Below, piece by piece: positions 53,121 through 61,023 of a stretch of DNA of 64,000 nt. The translations under genes and the position numbers were made by a program. Below the pieces are notes generated by a model. The model saw only the letters and a list, made by a program, of their open reading frames with translations. It was not told where the DNA came from and searched no databases. The stretch is from CAILZL01 sp963748005 (lineage in GTDB: Bacteria > Pseudomonadota > Gammaproteobacteria > Steroidobacterales > Steroidobacteraceae). The DNA is taken from NCBI GenBank assembly GCA_963748005.1, contig CAVVHH010000002.1, forward strand, positions 3,534,001 to 3,598,000, in the 5' to 3' direction. How positions within the stretch are numbered: position 1 is the first letter of the stretch; each line of letters starts with the position of its first letter.

Positions 53121-54137
53121 ATGCATACTCAGCTTCAGAACCAATTGCCACGCTTTGGCCCCCTGACCATGTCAATTTGGTTGTGTCTGGCATGCCTGAT
53201 GTTCGGCACGCTGAGCGAACCGGCGCGGGCGGTTACCGTCAATGGACTTTACGAGGCAACCGTGCGGGTCAAGGACCGCAGCGAGGCCGCGCGTAATGCG
53301 GCTTTTGCATCGGCCCTGGCTGTGGTACTGGTCAAGGTGAGCGGTCGCAGCGATGCTCCCGCGCGTATCGGTGCGGCGGCCAACAGTGCCGGTCGTTACG
53401 TGCAGCGCTTCAGCTACTTGACCAATGGCCAGCTGGAAGTGGGCTTCGAGAGCACCGCCATAAACAACATGCTGGAGCAGGCCGGGTTGCCGCTGTGGGA
53501 TCGTGAACGCCCGAATACGCTGGTGGTCTACCCGCAGGCGTTGCAAGGGGTGCGCGAGGCCAATATGGCGACTGAGCAGGCGGCCAAGGTGCGCGGGGTG
53601 CCGATTGTCTGGGCCAGCGCTGAAACCAGCGAACAATTGCCGACCAGTAATCTGCAACAACTGCGGGAACTGGCGCGGCGCTATGACGCATCGGCAATAC
53701 TCATCGCGCGACCTGGTCCGGGTGAGGCCTCGATTGCCAATCTGCGTTGGCAGCTGGTGTTCAACGACGCCAGCCAGGAAATGTCAGGAGCGGCGGAAGC
53801 GGGCCCCAATCTCGCCGCTGAAGTGCTGGGGCGTTACTACGCCACTACCAGCAAGGAATCGCTGCGCCTGGTCATGGAGGTTTCAGGCGTGGACAACCTT
53901 GACGCGTATGCCAGAACCGTCAGCTATCTCAGTGGTCTGGTGATGGTGCGTGCGGTATCGGTGGAAGCGCTGCGTGCCGATGTGCTGCGCGTGAGCCTGG
54001 AGGTGCGCGGCAACCAGGAGTCCTTGCGGCGCACCCTGGCGGTGGACCAGAAGCTTGTCGAGGTTGCACCGGGTTCAACAACTGCCACGCAAGCCGGCGA
54101 CTCATCAGTGCCACTTGCGTATCGCTATCGTCCTTAG
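53121..54137 (+). CDS. DUF2066 domain secreted protein
   Basis: This 338-residue protein has an N-terminal hydrophobic segment (MSIWLCLACLMFGTLSEPARA) forming a signal peptide and a DUF2066 core: NGLYEATVRVKDRSEAARNAAFASAL, VLVKVSGRSDA, FSYLTNGQLEVGFES and later NTLVVYPQAL. Function is unknown. It is divergent from purM and is followed by a CDP-alcohol phosphotransferase and hda, a common gammaproteobacterial order. ATG 53121 is chosen so that a positive residue precedes the hydrophobic part; ATG 53169 is an alternative. Confidence 0.85.
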   Translation: MHTQLQNQLPRFGPLTMSIWLCLACLMFGTLSEPARAVTVNGLYEATVRVKDRSEAARNAAFASALAVVLVKVSGRSDAPARIGAAANSAGRYVQRFSYLTNGQLEVGFESTAINNMLEQAGLPLWDRERPNTLVVYPQALQGVREANMATEQAAKVRGVPIVWASAETSEQLPTSNLQQLRELARRYDASAILIARPGPGEASIANLRWQLVFNDASQEMSGAAEAGPNLAAEVLGRYYATTSKESLRLVMEVSGVDNLDAYARTVSYLSGLVMVRAVSVEALRADVLRVSLEVRGNQESLRRTLAVDQKLVEVAPGSTTATQAGDSSVPLAYRYRP

Positions 54138-54152
54138 TAACGATACCGCACC

Positions 54153-54725
54153 ATGAGTCTGCGCTGGCTGCCAAACGGATTGTGTGTGTTGCGCATGTTG
54201 CTGGCACCACCGACGGCCTGGTTGTTGCTGCAGGACGAGTATTGGGCCACGCTGCTGGTGTTTTTCGTAGCTGCCGTGACTGATGCGGCTGACGGCTATC
54301 TGGCAAAGCGCTTTCAATGGGAAACCGAACTGGGCAAGGCGCTGGATCCACTGGCGGACAAGCTGCTGCTGGTGACTGCCTACATCACGCTGGTGTGGCT
54401 GGGAATGATTCCAGCCTGGCTGGCGATACTGGTGGTAGTGCGCGATGTGTTGATTACCGGCGGCGCGATTGCCTATCGTGTGCTGTATGGGCCGATTACC
54501 GGTGCGACACCGACCCTGATCAGCAAACTCAATACGCTGATGCAGATTCTGTACGTGTTTGCAGTGGTGTGGTCGGCGGCCATGGGCTGGACCATGCAGG
54601 CGACCATTCATGCTGCAGCCTGGCTGGTGGCAATTACTACCGTGAGCAGCGGCATGGATTACGTCATTACCTACAGCCGACGTGCAGTTTTGGCCAGCAG
54701 GAACAAGCGCCAGCATGGCCGCTGA
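54153..54725 (+). CDS. CDP-alcohol phosphatidyltransferase family protein
   Basis: This 190-residue membrane enzyme transfers a phosphatidyl or similar group from a CDP-lipid to an alcohol. The family motif is complete: DAADGYLAKRFQWETELG followed by KALDPLADK, giving Dx2DGx2A...Gx3Dx3D. About five membrane segments are visible. It resembles PgsA-like proteins but the substrate cannot be assigned. It starts 15 bases after the DUF2066 gene and overlaps hda by 11 bases. Confidence 0.88.
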   Translation: MSLRWLPNGLCVLRMLLAPPTAWLLLQDEYWATLLVFFVAAVTDAADGYLAKRFQWETELGKALDPLADKLLLVTAYITLVWLGMIPAWLAILVVVRDVLITGGAIAYRVLYGPITGATPTLISKLNTLMQILYVFAVVWSAAMGWTMQATIHAAAWLVAITTVSSGMDYVITYSRRAVLASRNKRQHGR

Positions 54726-55434
54726 AGGTCGCAGTGCGCCACGGCAGTTGCCGTTGCCAATACGGTTGCGCGCCAGTTCCGTGTTTGCCAGCTATCACGC
54801 CGGACCCAACGCAGATGTTGTAGCGCTCCTTAGCGACCTGTCGGTTGTTGCTACCCCGGCGCTGTTTGTGTATGGCGCACCCGGCGTGGGCAAGTCGCAT
54901 CTGTTGCAGGCGTTATGCGCACGCGCTGGCGAGCAGCGGCGGGCGGCTAGCTACTTGCCACTGCGTGAGCTTGCTGTGTATGGACCGGAGTTGCTTGCCG
55001 GTGCCGAGCAGATGGCGATGGTGTGTCTGGATGATGCGGGTACGGTGTTGACGCAGCCGGACTGGAACCGTGCGTTGTTCAATCTGTATCGCGAACTTGA
55101 GGAACGCGGCGGCAAACTAGTGCTGGCGGGTGAGCAACCACCTGCAGCCATTGCGTTTGCATTGCGCGACCTGTCTTCACGGGTGCTGGCCGGCACGGTG
55201 TTGCGGGTGCAGCCATTGGCTGAACTGGATCAGATTGCGGCGCTGCGGCTGCATGCCGGGCAACGCGGTCTGGAGCTGCCCGATGACGTGGCAAATTTTC
55301 TGCTGCGACGCCTGCCGCGCGACATGCGCTCCCTATGTGATTTTCTGGATGAACTGGATCTGGCTTCGCTCACTGCGCAGCGCCGGCTCACCGTGCCCTT
55401 TGTCAGCCAGATCCTGTCACGGCAACAGAAGTAG
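54715..55434 (+). CDS. hda: DnaA regulatory inactivator Hda
   Basis: Hda is an AAA+ protein that, with the DNA clamp, stimulates ATP hydrolysis by DnaA and prevents over-initiation. The 239 residues start with a clamp-binding-like segment (RQLPLPIRL), followed by Walker A GAPGVGKSHLLQAL, Walker B MVCLDDAG, and the sensor 2 region LPRDMRSLCDFLDELDLASL. ATG 54715 lies within the end of the preceding gene, implying coupling. Confidence 0.93.
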   Translation: MAAEGRSAPRQLPLPIRLRASSVFASYHAGPNADVVALLSDLSVVATPALFVYGAPGVGKSHLLQALCARAGEQRRAASYLPLRELAVYGPELLAGAEQMAMVCLDDAGTVLTQPDWNRALFNLYRELEERGGKLVLAGEQPPAAIAFALRDLSSRVLAGTVLRVQPLAELDQIAALRLHAGQRGLELPDDVANFLLRRLPRDMRSLCDFLDELDLASLTAQRRLTVPFVSQILSRQQK

Positions 55435-55489
55435 TCTGTTGCTGCAGCTCCGATGAATACCGGCAAATATGCCGTTTGCAGCGTTCCAT

Positions 55490-56020
55490 CTAATTGTCCT
55501 TGCGACCCTTGCCGCGATTCCGTTCGTAGTCCTTGCGATTGTTGTCGTTGTAATAACGGTTGCCGCGATCGGCATCCTGCCAGTTGCGATCCTGGCGATC
55601 ATCGCGGTCGCTGTAGCGATTGTTGTAATAATAGTCGCGCTCATTGTAGCGGTAGTCGTTACGATAATTGCTGCGGTAATAAGGCACATACACCCTGTTG
55701 TACCAGTCATCCTGGACAAAGTAGACCGGCCGGCCACAGGCAGTATAGCGACCGCAATACTGGCGCCAGTTTCTGGAATGACCGGGCGGCACCCGCAGAT
55801 AAATCGGTGCGTACACAACGCCACGCGGTGCATATTCGGCAATCATTGGTCGCGTGTAGATCACTTGTGGTCGTGCAACATGACCGATATCGATCTGGCC
55901 GTAGAAGCCCGGCTGACCAATGCTGATTGAGACACCGACATCGGAGCTCATGGCCGGCGTGGCAACAGCCGCCAGCGCAACAGTGGCGAGTAATGCGGCT
56001 GGTAAGGATAGGCGTTTCAT
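55490..56020 (-). CDS. secreted protein with Tyr/Asn/Asp/Arg-rich tail
   Basis: This 176-residue exported protein begins with a signal peptide (MKRLSLPAALLATVALAAVA) and a conserved-looking domain: VGVSISIGQPGFYGQIDIG, APIYLRVPPGHSRNWRQYC, ACGRPVYFVQDDWYNRVYVP. I have seen this type in beta- and gammaproteobacteria, without a known function. From about residue 110 it becomes a low-complexity tail of Tyr, Asn, Asp and Arg, probably disordered. GAGGGG before ATG 56020 supports the start. It is convergent with hda. Confidence 0.82.
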   Translation of the reverse strand: MKRLSLPAALLATVALAAVATPAMSSDVGVSISIGQPGFYGQIDIGHVARPQVIYTRPMIAEYAPRGVVYAPIYLRVPPGHSRNWRQYCGRYTACGRPVYFVQDDWYNRVYVPYYRSNYRNDYRYNERDYYYNNRYSDRDDRQDRNWQDADRGNRYYNDNNRKDYERNRGKGRKDN

Positions 56021-56407
56021 TGGTATCCCCTCGGTAACTTGGATGATCAGGCAGGTAAAGAAGCACCGCCTTATCCATGGACAGCAACATACCTGCATAA
56101 ATTCCCGCAGATTGCTGTCTGTTTACGTGTACAGATGTATCGATGCTGGCGTTCAGGAAGCGTTCATCTATGCCAGCCTCACGAAGGCTTTCATCAAGCT
56201 ATCTCAGGCGATTGATCCAGCGGTTGCTGCGGTAACGGCCAAAGATGCCCATGATACGGCGCCTTGCATCGGCAGGTTCGGAGGGCAGCAATTGATCGGA
56301 TCCGGAGCTATGATCGCAGTGACCACAATGCAAAGCGTACACACGGCTCAAACGCGCCGCAGTCGTGCGGCCCGGTTTGCAAACTCAGAATAACCTGGAG
56401 GTTCAAC
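56021..56407. other. divergent intergenic region
   Basis: These 387 bases separate two divergent secreted-protein genes and must hold both promoters. No convincing -10/-35 pair was found by eye. A weak inverted repeat (GCTGGCGTTC...ATGCCAGC) lies at 56145-56177. No gene is supported. Confidence 0.5.
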
Positions 56408-57223
56408 ATGCGGTTAAAGGAAAGTGCTGTCTGCATTGCATCCCTGTTCGCGCTCATCATGATCCCGCAGACACTCTGGGCTCAGGAGCCGGGTGCGGCT
56501 GTTGTTGCGGATACGGATGAAAGCCGGATTGCCGATCTCATCGCCGCTTCGCACATTCTGGCTGCGCGCGGGATTATCGATGGCCGTGGTCATGTCAGCG
56601 TACGTTCAGCAAGAAATCCCGCTCACTATTTCATGGCAAGGATGATGCCTCCGGGCGAAGTGAGGCGCAGCGATATCGTGGAGCTCGATGCAGACAGCAA
56701 ACCGGTGAGCGGCGACGCTCCCAATGTACATGTTGTCAGTGAACGCTTTATTCATGGAGAAATCTATCGCAAGCGCAGTGACATTCAGGCCGTTGTTCAT
56801 TGTCATCCCGTGGAAGTACTGCCCTTCACGGTGACACAGGCGCCTTTCAAGGCCGTCATTCATACCGCCTCTTTCCTCGGTAGTGAACCAGCGCCGGTGT
56901 TCGACTTGCGGAGTGTGGAAGGCGAAGACAATCGCATGCTGGTTACCAACAAGGTAAGTGGTGCTGCACTTGCAACCACGCTTGGTGCGCGTTCGGTGGT
57001 GCTCATGCGCGGCCACGGCATGTCGGTAGGCGCAGCATCAGTTCCTGATGTCGTATTCAGAAGCATCTACACCATCCTGAATGCCGAGGTTGAGACGAAG
57101 GCCCTGAGGCTTGGAACCCCGGTGTTCTTGAACAAATTTGAAAGTCAGACTGGGCAGTTGGTTGGGCCGCTTTGGGAAAACTGGAAGAAGCAGGTGGAGA
57201 ACGGGAAGGGTGAGAGTCAGTAA
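56408..57223 (+). CDS. class II aldolase/adducin family protein with signal peptide
   Basis: This 271-residue protein has an N-terminal signal peptide (ESAVCIASLFALIMIPQTLWA) followed by a class II aldolase fold. Seen are ILAARGIIDGRGHVSVR, the zinc His pair in AVVHCHPVEVLPF, a third His in VLMRGHGMSVG and the Glu in EIYRKRSDIQ. Known members act on sugar phosphates in the cytoplasm; an exported one is less common and probably uses another substrate. GGAGG five bases before ATG 56408 is a strong ribosome site. Confidence 0.85.
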   Translation: MRLKESAVCIASLFALIMIPQTLWAQEPGAAVVADTDESRIADLIAASHILAARGIIDGRGHVSVRSARNPAHYFMARMMPPGEVRRSDIVELDADSKPVSGDAPNVHVVSERFIHGEIYRKRSDIQAVVHCHPVEVLPFTVTQAPFKAVIHTASFLGSEPAPVFDLRSVEGEDNRMLVTNKVSGAALATTLGARSVVLMRGHGMSVGAASVPDVVFRSIYTILNAEVETKALRLGTPVFLNKFESQTGQLVGPLWENWKKQVENGKGESQ

Positions 57224-57290
57224 ACGCGGTGGCTGGCAGCTGTGTCGATATACGTGCAGCCAGACGGTTTGCATACAGGACCATGTGTGC

Positions 57291-58573
57291 TTTCGGGCAC
57301 ATAGGTTACACATCGTTCCGAGCACATAGGTAACACTTTCAGGCCTTTGCGGGAGACACGCAAATGCCATGGCGGGAGTGTTGCAGAATGGATGAGCGAA
57401 TGCGTTTCGTGGCCCGATTGCTGGATGGGGAGAAGATGGCGGCCTTGTGCCGCGAGTTCGATATCTCCCGTAAAACCGGCTACAAGATTTTCTCGCGCTA
57501 TAAAGACTGCGGCTTGCAGGGGTTGAACGACCGCTCCCGCAGGCCCTCTCGGCACGCCAATCGCCTGCCTTTCCAGATCGAGAAGCGCATCGTCCAGCTC
57601 AAAAAGGAATATCCCAGCTGGGGTGCGCCGAAGATCCGCGAGAAGCTCAAACGTTGCCACAGCGATCTGTCTGTGCCGGCCATCAGCACTGTACATGCCA
57701 TCCTGGATCGACATGGCTTGGTCAGTCGAGGACGCAGGCCGCGTTACAAAGCGCAGGGGACCGCGCTGGCGCATCCCGCAGTGCCTAACGCTTTATGGTG
57801 CGCAGACTTCAAGGGCGAGTTCATGCTCACCGACCGACGCTACTGCTATCCGCTGACCATTACCGACTTCGCCAGCCGGTACCTGCTGTGTTGTGACGCC
57901 CTCAGCACCACTCAAGAAACCTACGCTTTCACTGTATTTGAGCGTGCATTTAAGGACTTCGGACTGCCCTTGGCCATTCGCACCGACAATGGCGTGCCGT
58001 TCGCCAGCCGCAGTGCCTTTTTTGGCTTGAGCAAGCTCTCCGTATGGTGGTTGCGACTGGGGATCGGCATCGAACGCATCCAACCCGGCAACCCTCAACA
58101 AAACGGCCGGCATGAGCGGATGCATCTGACTTTGAAAAAAGAAGCCACTCGCCCGGCCGGCAGAAACTTCCTCCAGCAGCAAGCCAAGTTCGATCACTTC
58201 ACGCACCAGTACAACTTCGAGCGTCCACACCAGGCGTTGGGTATGAAGTATCCGGCAGAGCTTTACAGCCCGTCGCCGCGGCCCTATCAAGGCGTAGGCG
58301 AGCTGAACTACCCCTTGCACGACCGCACGATCACGGTCACCACCTGTGGCCGCATCTGCATTGGCCGCAGGAAAATCAACCTCAGCCAGGTCTTCGCCGG
58401 ACAAAATGTCGGCATCAAGGAGGTCAGCGAAAAAATATGGCTCGTAACCTTCATGCACTATGACTTAGGGTTCTTCGATCACGAGACAGGGCGGGTGGAA
58501 TGTGCAGAGAATCCCTTCGCTGCTAAAGTGTCACCCATGTCTCCGGTATAAACCGTTACCCATGTGTCCGGAA
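57291..58573 (+). mobile_element. IS481-family insertion sequence
   Basis: The ends carry inverted repeats of about 21 bases: TTTCGGGCACATAGGTTACA at 57291 and, inverted, TTCCGGACACATGGGTAACG ending at 58573. A second, inner copy of the same motif occurs at each end (57316-57336 and 58528-58547), probably transposase binding sites. No target duplication is obvious, so exact ends are approximate. It lies directly beside the tRNA-Pro attachment fragment. Confidence 0.85.
57364..58551 (+). CDS. IS481-family transposase
   Basis: This 395-residue transposase looks intact: an N-terminal helix-turn-helix region (MPWRECCRMDERMRFVARLL, REFDISRKTGYKIFSRYKDCG), a WGAPKIREKLKR segment and the DDE core with Asp in WCADFKGEF, Asp in IRTDNGVPFAS and Glu in GRHERMHLTLKKE. 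The length is complete for this branch, with a C-terminal beta-rich extension. It should be able to move the element. Confidence 0.95.
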   Translation: MPWRECCRMDERMRFVARLLDGEKMAALCREFDISRKTGYKIFSRYKDCGLQGLNDRSRRPSRHANRLPFQIEKRIVQLKKEYPSWGAPKIREKLKRCHSDLSVPAISTVHAILDRHGLVSRGRRPRYKAQGTALAHPAVPNALWCADFKGEFMLTDRRYCYPLTITDFASRYLLCCDALSTTQETYAFTVFERAFKDFGLPLAIRTDNGVPFASRSAFFGLSKLSVWWLRLGIGIERIQPGNPQQNGRHERMHLTLKKEATRPAGRNFLQQQAKFDHFTHQYNFERPHQALGMKYPAELYSPSPRPYQGVGELNYPLHDRTITVTTCGRICIGRRKINLSQVFAGQNVGIKEVSEKIWLVTFMHYDLGFFDHETGRVECAENPFAAKVSPMSPV

Positions 58574-58588
58574 TGGACCTTAGGAAAT

Positions 58589-58634
58589 TGGTCGGGGTGA
58601 CAGGACTTGAACATGCGACCTCTACGTCCCGAAC
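58589..58634 (-). other. attachment site: 3' part of tRNA-Pro(CGG)
   Basis: On the minus strand this 46-base stretch reads from the anticodon loop TTCGGGA (anticodon CGG) through the variable and T arms to the acceptor and CCA of tRNA-Pro. The 5' half is missing, and homology breaks before the anticodon stem. It is the attachment repeat left when an element integrates into a tRNA gene. Its CCA faces the chromosome on the left, so the element lies to the right and the intact tRNA is beyond the window. Confidence 0.85.
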
Positions 58635-58759
58635 GAGATTTTAGGGGGTTTTGGATCAATGGGTTACATGCTAAGTGATTGAATTATAAGATAGTGTAAC
58701 TTTGCGACATTTCGCGATATAGTCCCATTTGCAGTTACCCTGCAGTTACGGAGCAAATC

Positions 58760-59998
58760 GTGAAGCTGGCAAAGAAGTTATCACCCGCCATTGTTGAGGA
58801 GTCAAAGCCCGAGGCTGACCCATACCGCGTATGGGATACGGTAGTACCGCAGCTATTCTTGAGGGTGCAGCCTTCAGGGGTAAAAAGCTGGAACGTTCAA
58901 TGGAGCCGGACAAGCAGTCGGGCACTGGGCAAGTGGCCGGGGGTCACCGTTGAATCGGCGCGCACCAAGGCTAAGGCAGCACTCGTGGAGACGGACACGC
59001 ATGGCGCACCCGCCGCTGTGATCGAAGCCAACAAGCCGGTATCCGATAAGCCAATCACGCTGGGCGACTTTATCGCTGAACACTTTGCACCGTGGGCAGG
59101 GGAACACCAGAAAGCCGGACAGGCAACTGTAGACGCACTGCAAGCGTGTTTCAGCGACCTGTATGGACACGAGCTGCGCAGTGTCGTGGCGTTCGACGTA
59201 GAGAGATTCAAGACAAAGCGGCGAAAGGAGGGCAGAAAGCCCGCCACGATCAACCGTGATATTGATCGAATTCGCAAGGTGTTTTCCTGCGCAGTGGAAT
59301 GGGGTTTTCTGCAAGCGCATCCGCTGCGCAAGGTGAAGCGCATCAAGGTGGATAACGAGCGTGTCCGGTACTTGAGCGACGACGAGGAAAAGCGATTGCG
59401 CAAGGCGCTGGTGGATCGCGAGGACGAGCGTCGCAAGAGCCGGGAATCAGGCAACGCATGGTGCAAGCAACGGGGAGGGGATGGCCGTCCCCTGTGGCCT
59501 GAGGATGGCTTTACCGATCATGTAGCGCCGTTGGCGCTGGTGGCGATGAATACCGGCATGAGGCGCGGCGAACTATTCGGGCTGGAATGGCGCAGCGTGA
59601 ACCTGGCCGGGCGACAGCTAACCGTTGTCGCTGGTAATGCCAAGTCAGGCAAGACGCGGCATCTGCCGCTGAATGCTGAAGCGCTGGACGTGTTGCAACG
59701 ATGGCAGGCACAGAGCACCGACAAGGGATTGGTGTTCCCGTCACCGAGCGGTGCGCGGTTCACCAACATAAACAAGGCATGGGATGGAATCGTTACAGCT
59801 GCAAAGCTGGATGACTTCAATTTTCATGACTTGCGCCACGATTTCGCGAGCAAGCTGGTTATGAATGGCGTTGACCTCAACACCGTGCGCGAGCTGCTGG
59901 GGCATGCTGACATCAAGATGACATTGAGGTATGCGCACCTGCAGCCGGGCAAGCTGGCGGATGCAGTTGCGATGTTGGGGAAAGGTGTCAATGCGTGA
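58760..59998 (+). CDS. int: tyrosine recombinase (integrase)
   Basis: This 412-residue integrase has an N-terminal arm-binding domain (about 1-90), a core-binding domain (about 98-200), and a catalytic domain with Arg in NTGMRRGELFGLEW, HxxR in HDLRHDFAS and the His/Tyr in LLGHADIKMTLRYAHL. It would integrate the element at the tRNA-Pro site 125 bases away. The next gene overlaps its end by eight bases. Confidence 0.96.
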   Translation: MKLAKKLSPAIVEESKPEADPYRVWDTVVPQLFLRVQPSGVKSWNVQWSRTSSRALGKWPGVTVESARTKAKAALVETDTHGAPAAVIEANKPVSDKPITLGDFIAEHFAPWAGEHQKAGQATVDALQACFSDLYGHELRSVVAFDVERFKTKRRKEGRKPATINRDIDRIRKVFSCAVEWGFLQAHPLRKVKRIKVDNERVRYLSDDEEKRLRKALVDREDERRKSRESGNAWCKQRGGDGRPLWPEDGFTDHVAPLALVAMNTGMRRGELFGLEWRSVNLAGRQLTVVAGNAKSGKTRHLPLNAEALDVLQRWQAQSTDKGLVFPSPSGARFTNINKAWDGIVTAAKLDDFNFHDLRHDFASKLVMNGVDLNTVRELLGHADIKMTLRYAHLQPGKLADAVAMLGKGVNA

Positions 59999-60680
59999 CC
60001 TGCCCGTCATTGATTTTGCGCCGGTGATGTCGCGCAGCGGCCGTCTACGCATCCTCAGGATTGAAATTGACCAACCACACTCGGGCACATGGATTGCGGT
60101 TGAACCTTGGCTGCATTTGAGTAACGAGCAGGTGAAAAAACTGTTTGCAGCCCGTGGCCGTGGACAGGCTGCGAAGATTCAGGCATGGGTTGAACGTCTG
60201 CCGAAATTAATAGAGGCCGTTCGGTCTGGCAATGTGGATCAATCGGAGCTTGAATACCTGCGCACATTGCTTGACGCGCTGATTGCCAACGAGGAAAAAG
60301 CAGATGTGCGGCAGCGTGTATTCAACGCGCCAGCGCATAGAAAAAATGATGCCCGCACCTTGTGGCGTCACATTCATCTGCTGGCCCAAAAGGAGAGCGG
60401 CGACAGTGAGGCCGAAAGAACTGTTGCCGACTGGTGGAGCCCCGACAGTGATGCGAAGGACACGTTAATCAAGAAGCGGGTCGCGATCCAAAAAAAACCT
60501 GCTGATTTTGTTGGTACGGGAAACACAAAAACAGGCGCATTCACAAAAGAATACGTGCCACCCGTCGAGCGTGAATTTCAGATATTGATGCGATGGGCAA
60601 TGATGATGAACTCAGGCGATAGAGTCGCGGCGGCGAGAATGATTGCGAACACTGCCGCGCAGAAGCGAGACGAAAAATAA
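59991..60680 (+). CDS. hypothetical protein of the integrated element
   Basis: I do not recognise this 229-residue protein. It is soluble and charged, with helices around LKLIEAVRSGN-like and ELEYLRTLLDALIANEE stretches and a basic C-terminus. AAAGGTG at 59982-59988 precedes ATG 59991, which overlaps the integrase gene, so the two are co-expressed. It may regulate integration or replication; no motif proves this. Confidence 0.65.
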   Translation: MRDLPVIDFAPVMSRSGRLRILRIEIDQPHSGTWIAVEPWLHLSNEQVKKLFAARGRGQAAKIQAWVERLPKLIEAVRSGNVDQSELEYLRTLLDALIANEEKADVRQRVFNAPAHRKNDARTLWRHIHLLAQKESGDSEAERTVADWWSPDSDAKDTLIKKRVAIQKKPADFVGTGNTKTGAFTKEYVPPVEREFQILMRWAMMMNSGDRVAAARMIANTAAQKRDEK

Positions 60681-60774
60681 AATACGCGTACTTATTGCGT
60701 TTTTTATAGAAGGCAGCTCGACCAGAATTGCACCCAACCCGCGAACTGTCGCGGAGTTTCGCAAAGGTGCAGTG

Positions 60775-61023
60775 ATGAAAATTGAACCACTTAAGTGGAG
60801 CATGCAGCAAATCGCCGAGGCTACCGGCGAATGTCTGCCGCTTATCCATGACGCGATTAACGCTGGCGACTTGGATACATTCCTTGTCGGCCGCCGTCGC
60901 TTTGCCAGACCTGAAGCCGTCCGCAAATGGGTGGACTTTTTGGAGGCACAGAGCAAGGCCGGAAAGCCTGTTGTTTATCGTGGCCGTCGCTTGACTGGTG
61001 ATGCTGCCGAGTCGGTGCAGTAG
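60775..61023 (+). CDS. AlpA-like helix-turn-helix/excisionase-type protein
   Basis: This 82-residue DNA-binding protein has a winged helix-type region: WSMQQIAEATGECLPLIHDAINAGDLDTFLVGRRRFARPEAV, typical of MerR/AlpA-like excisionases that choose a binding site and bend DNA. It lies between the integrase region and the primase and its stop overlaps the primase start. It may control excision or transcription of the element. Confidence 0.75.
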   Translation: MKIEPLKWSMQQIAEATGECLPLIHDAINAGDLDTFLVGRRRFARPEAVRKWVDFLEAQSKAGKPVVYRGRRLTGDAAESVQ

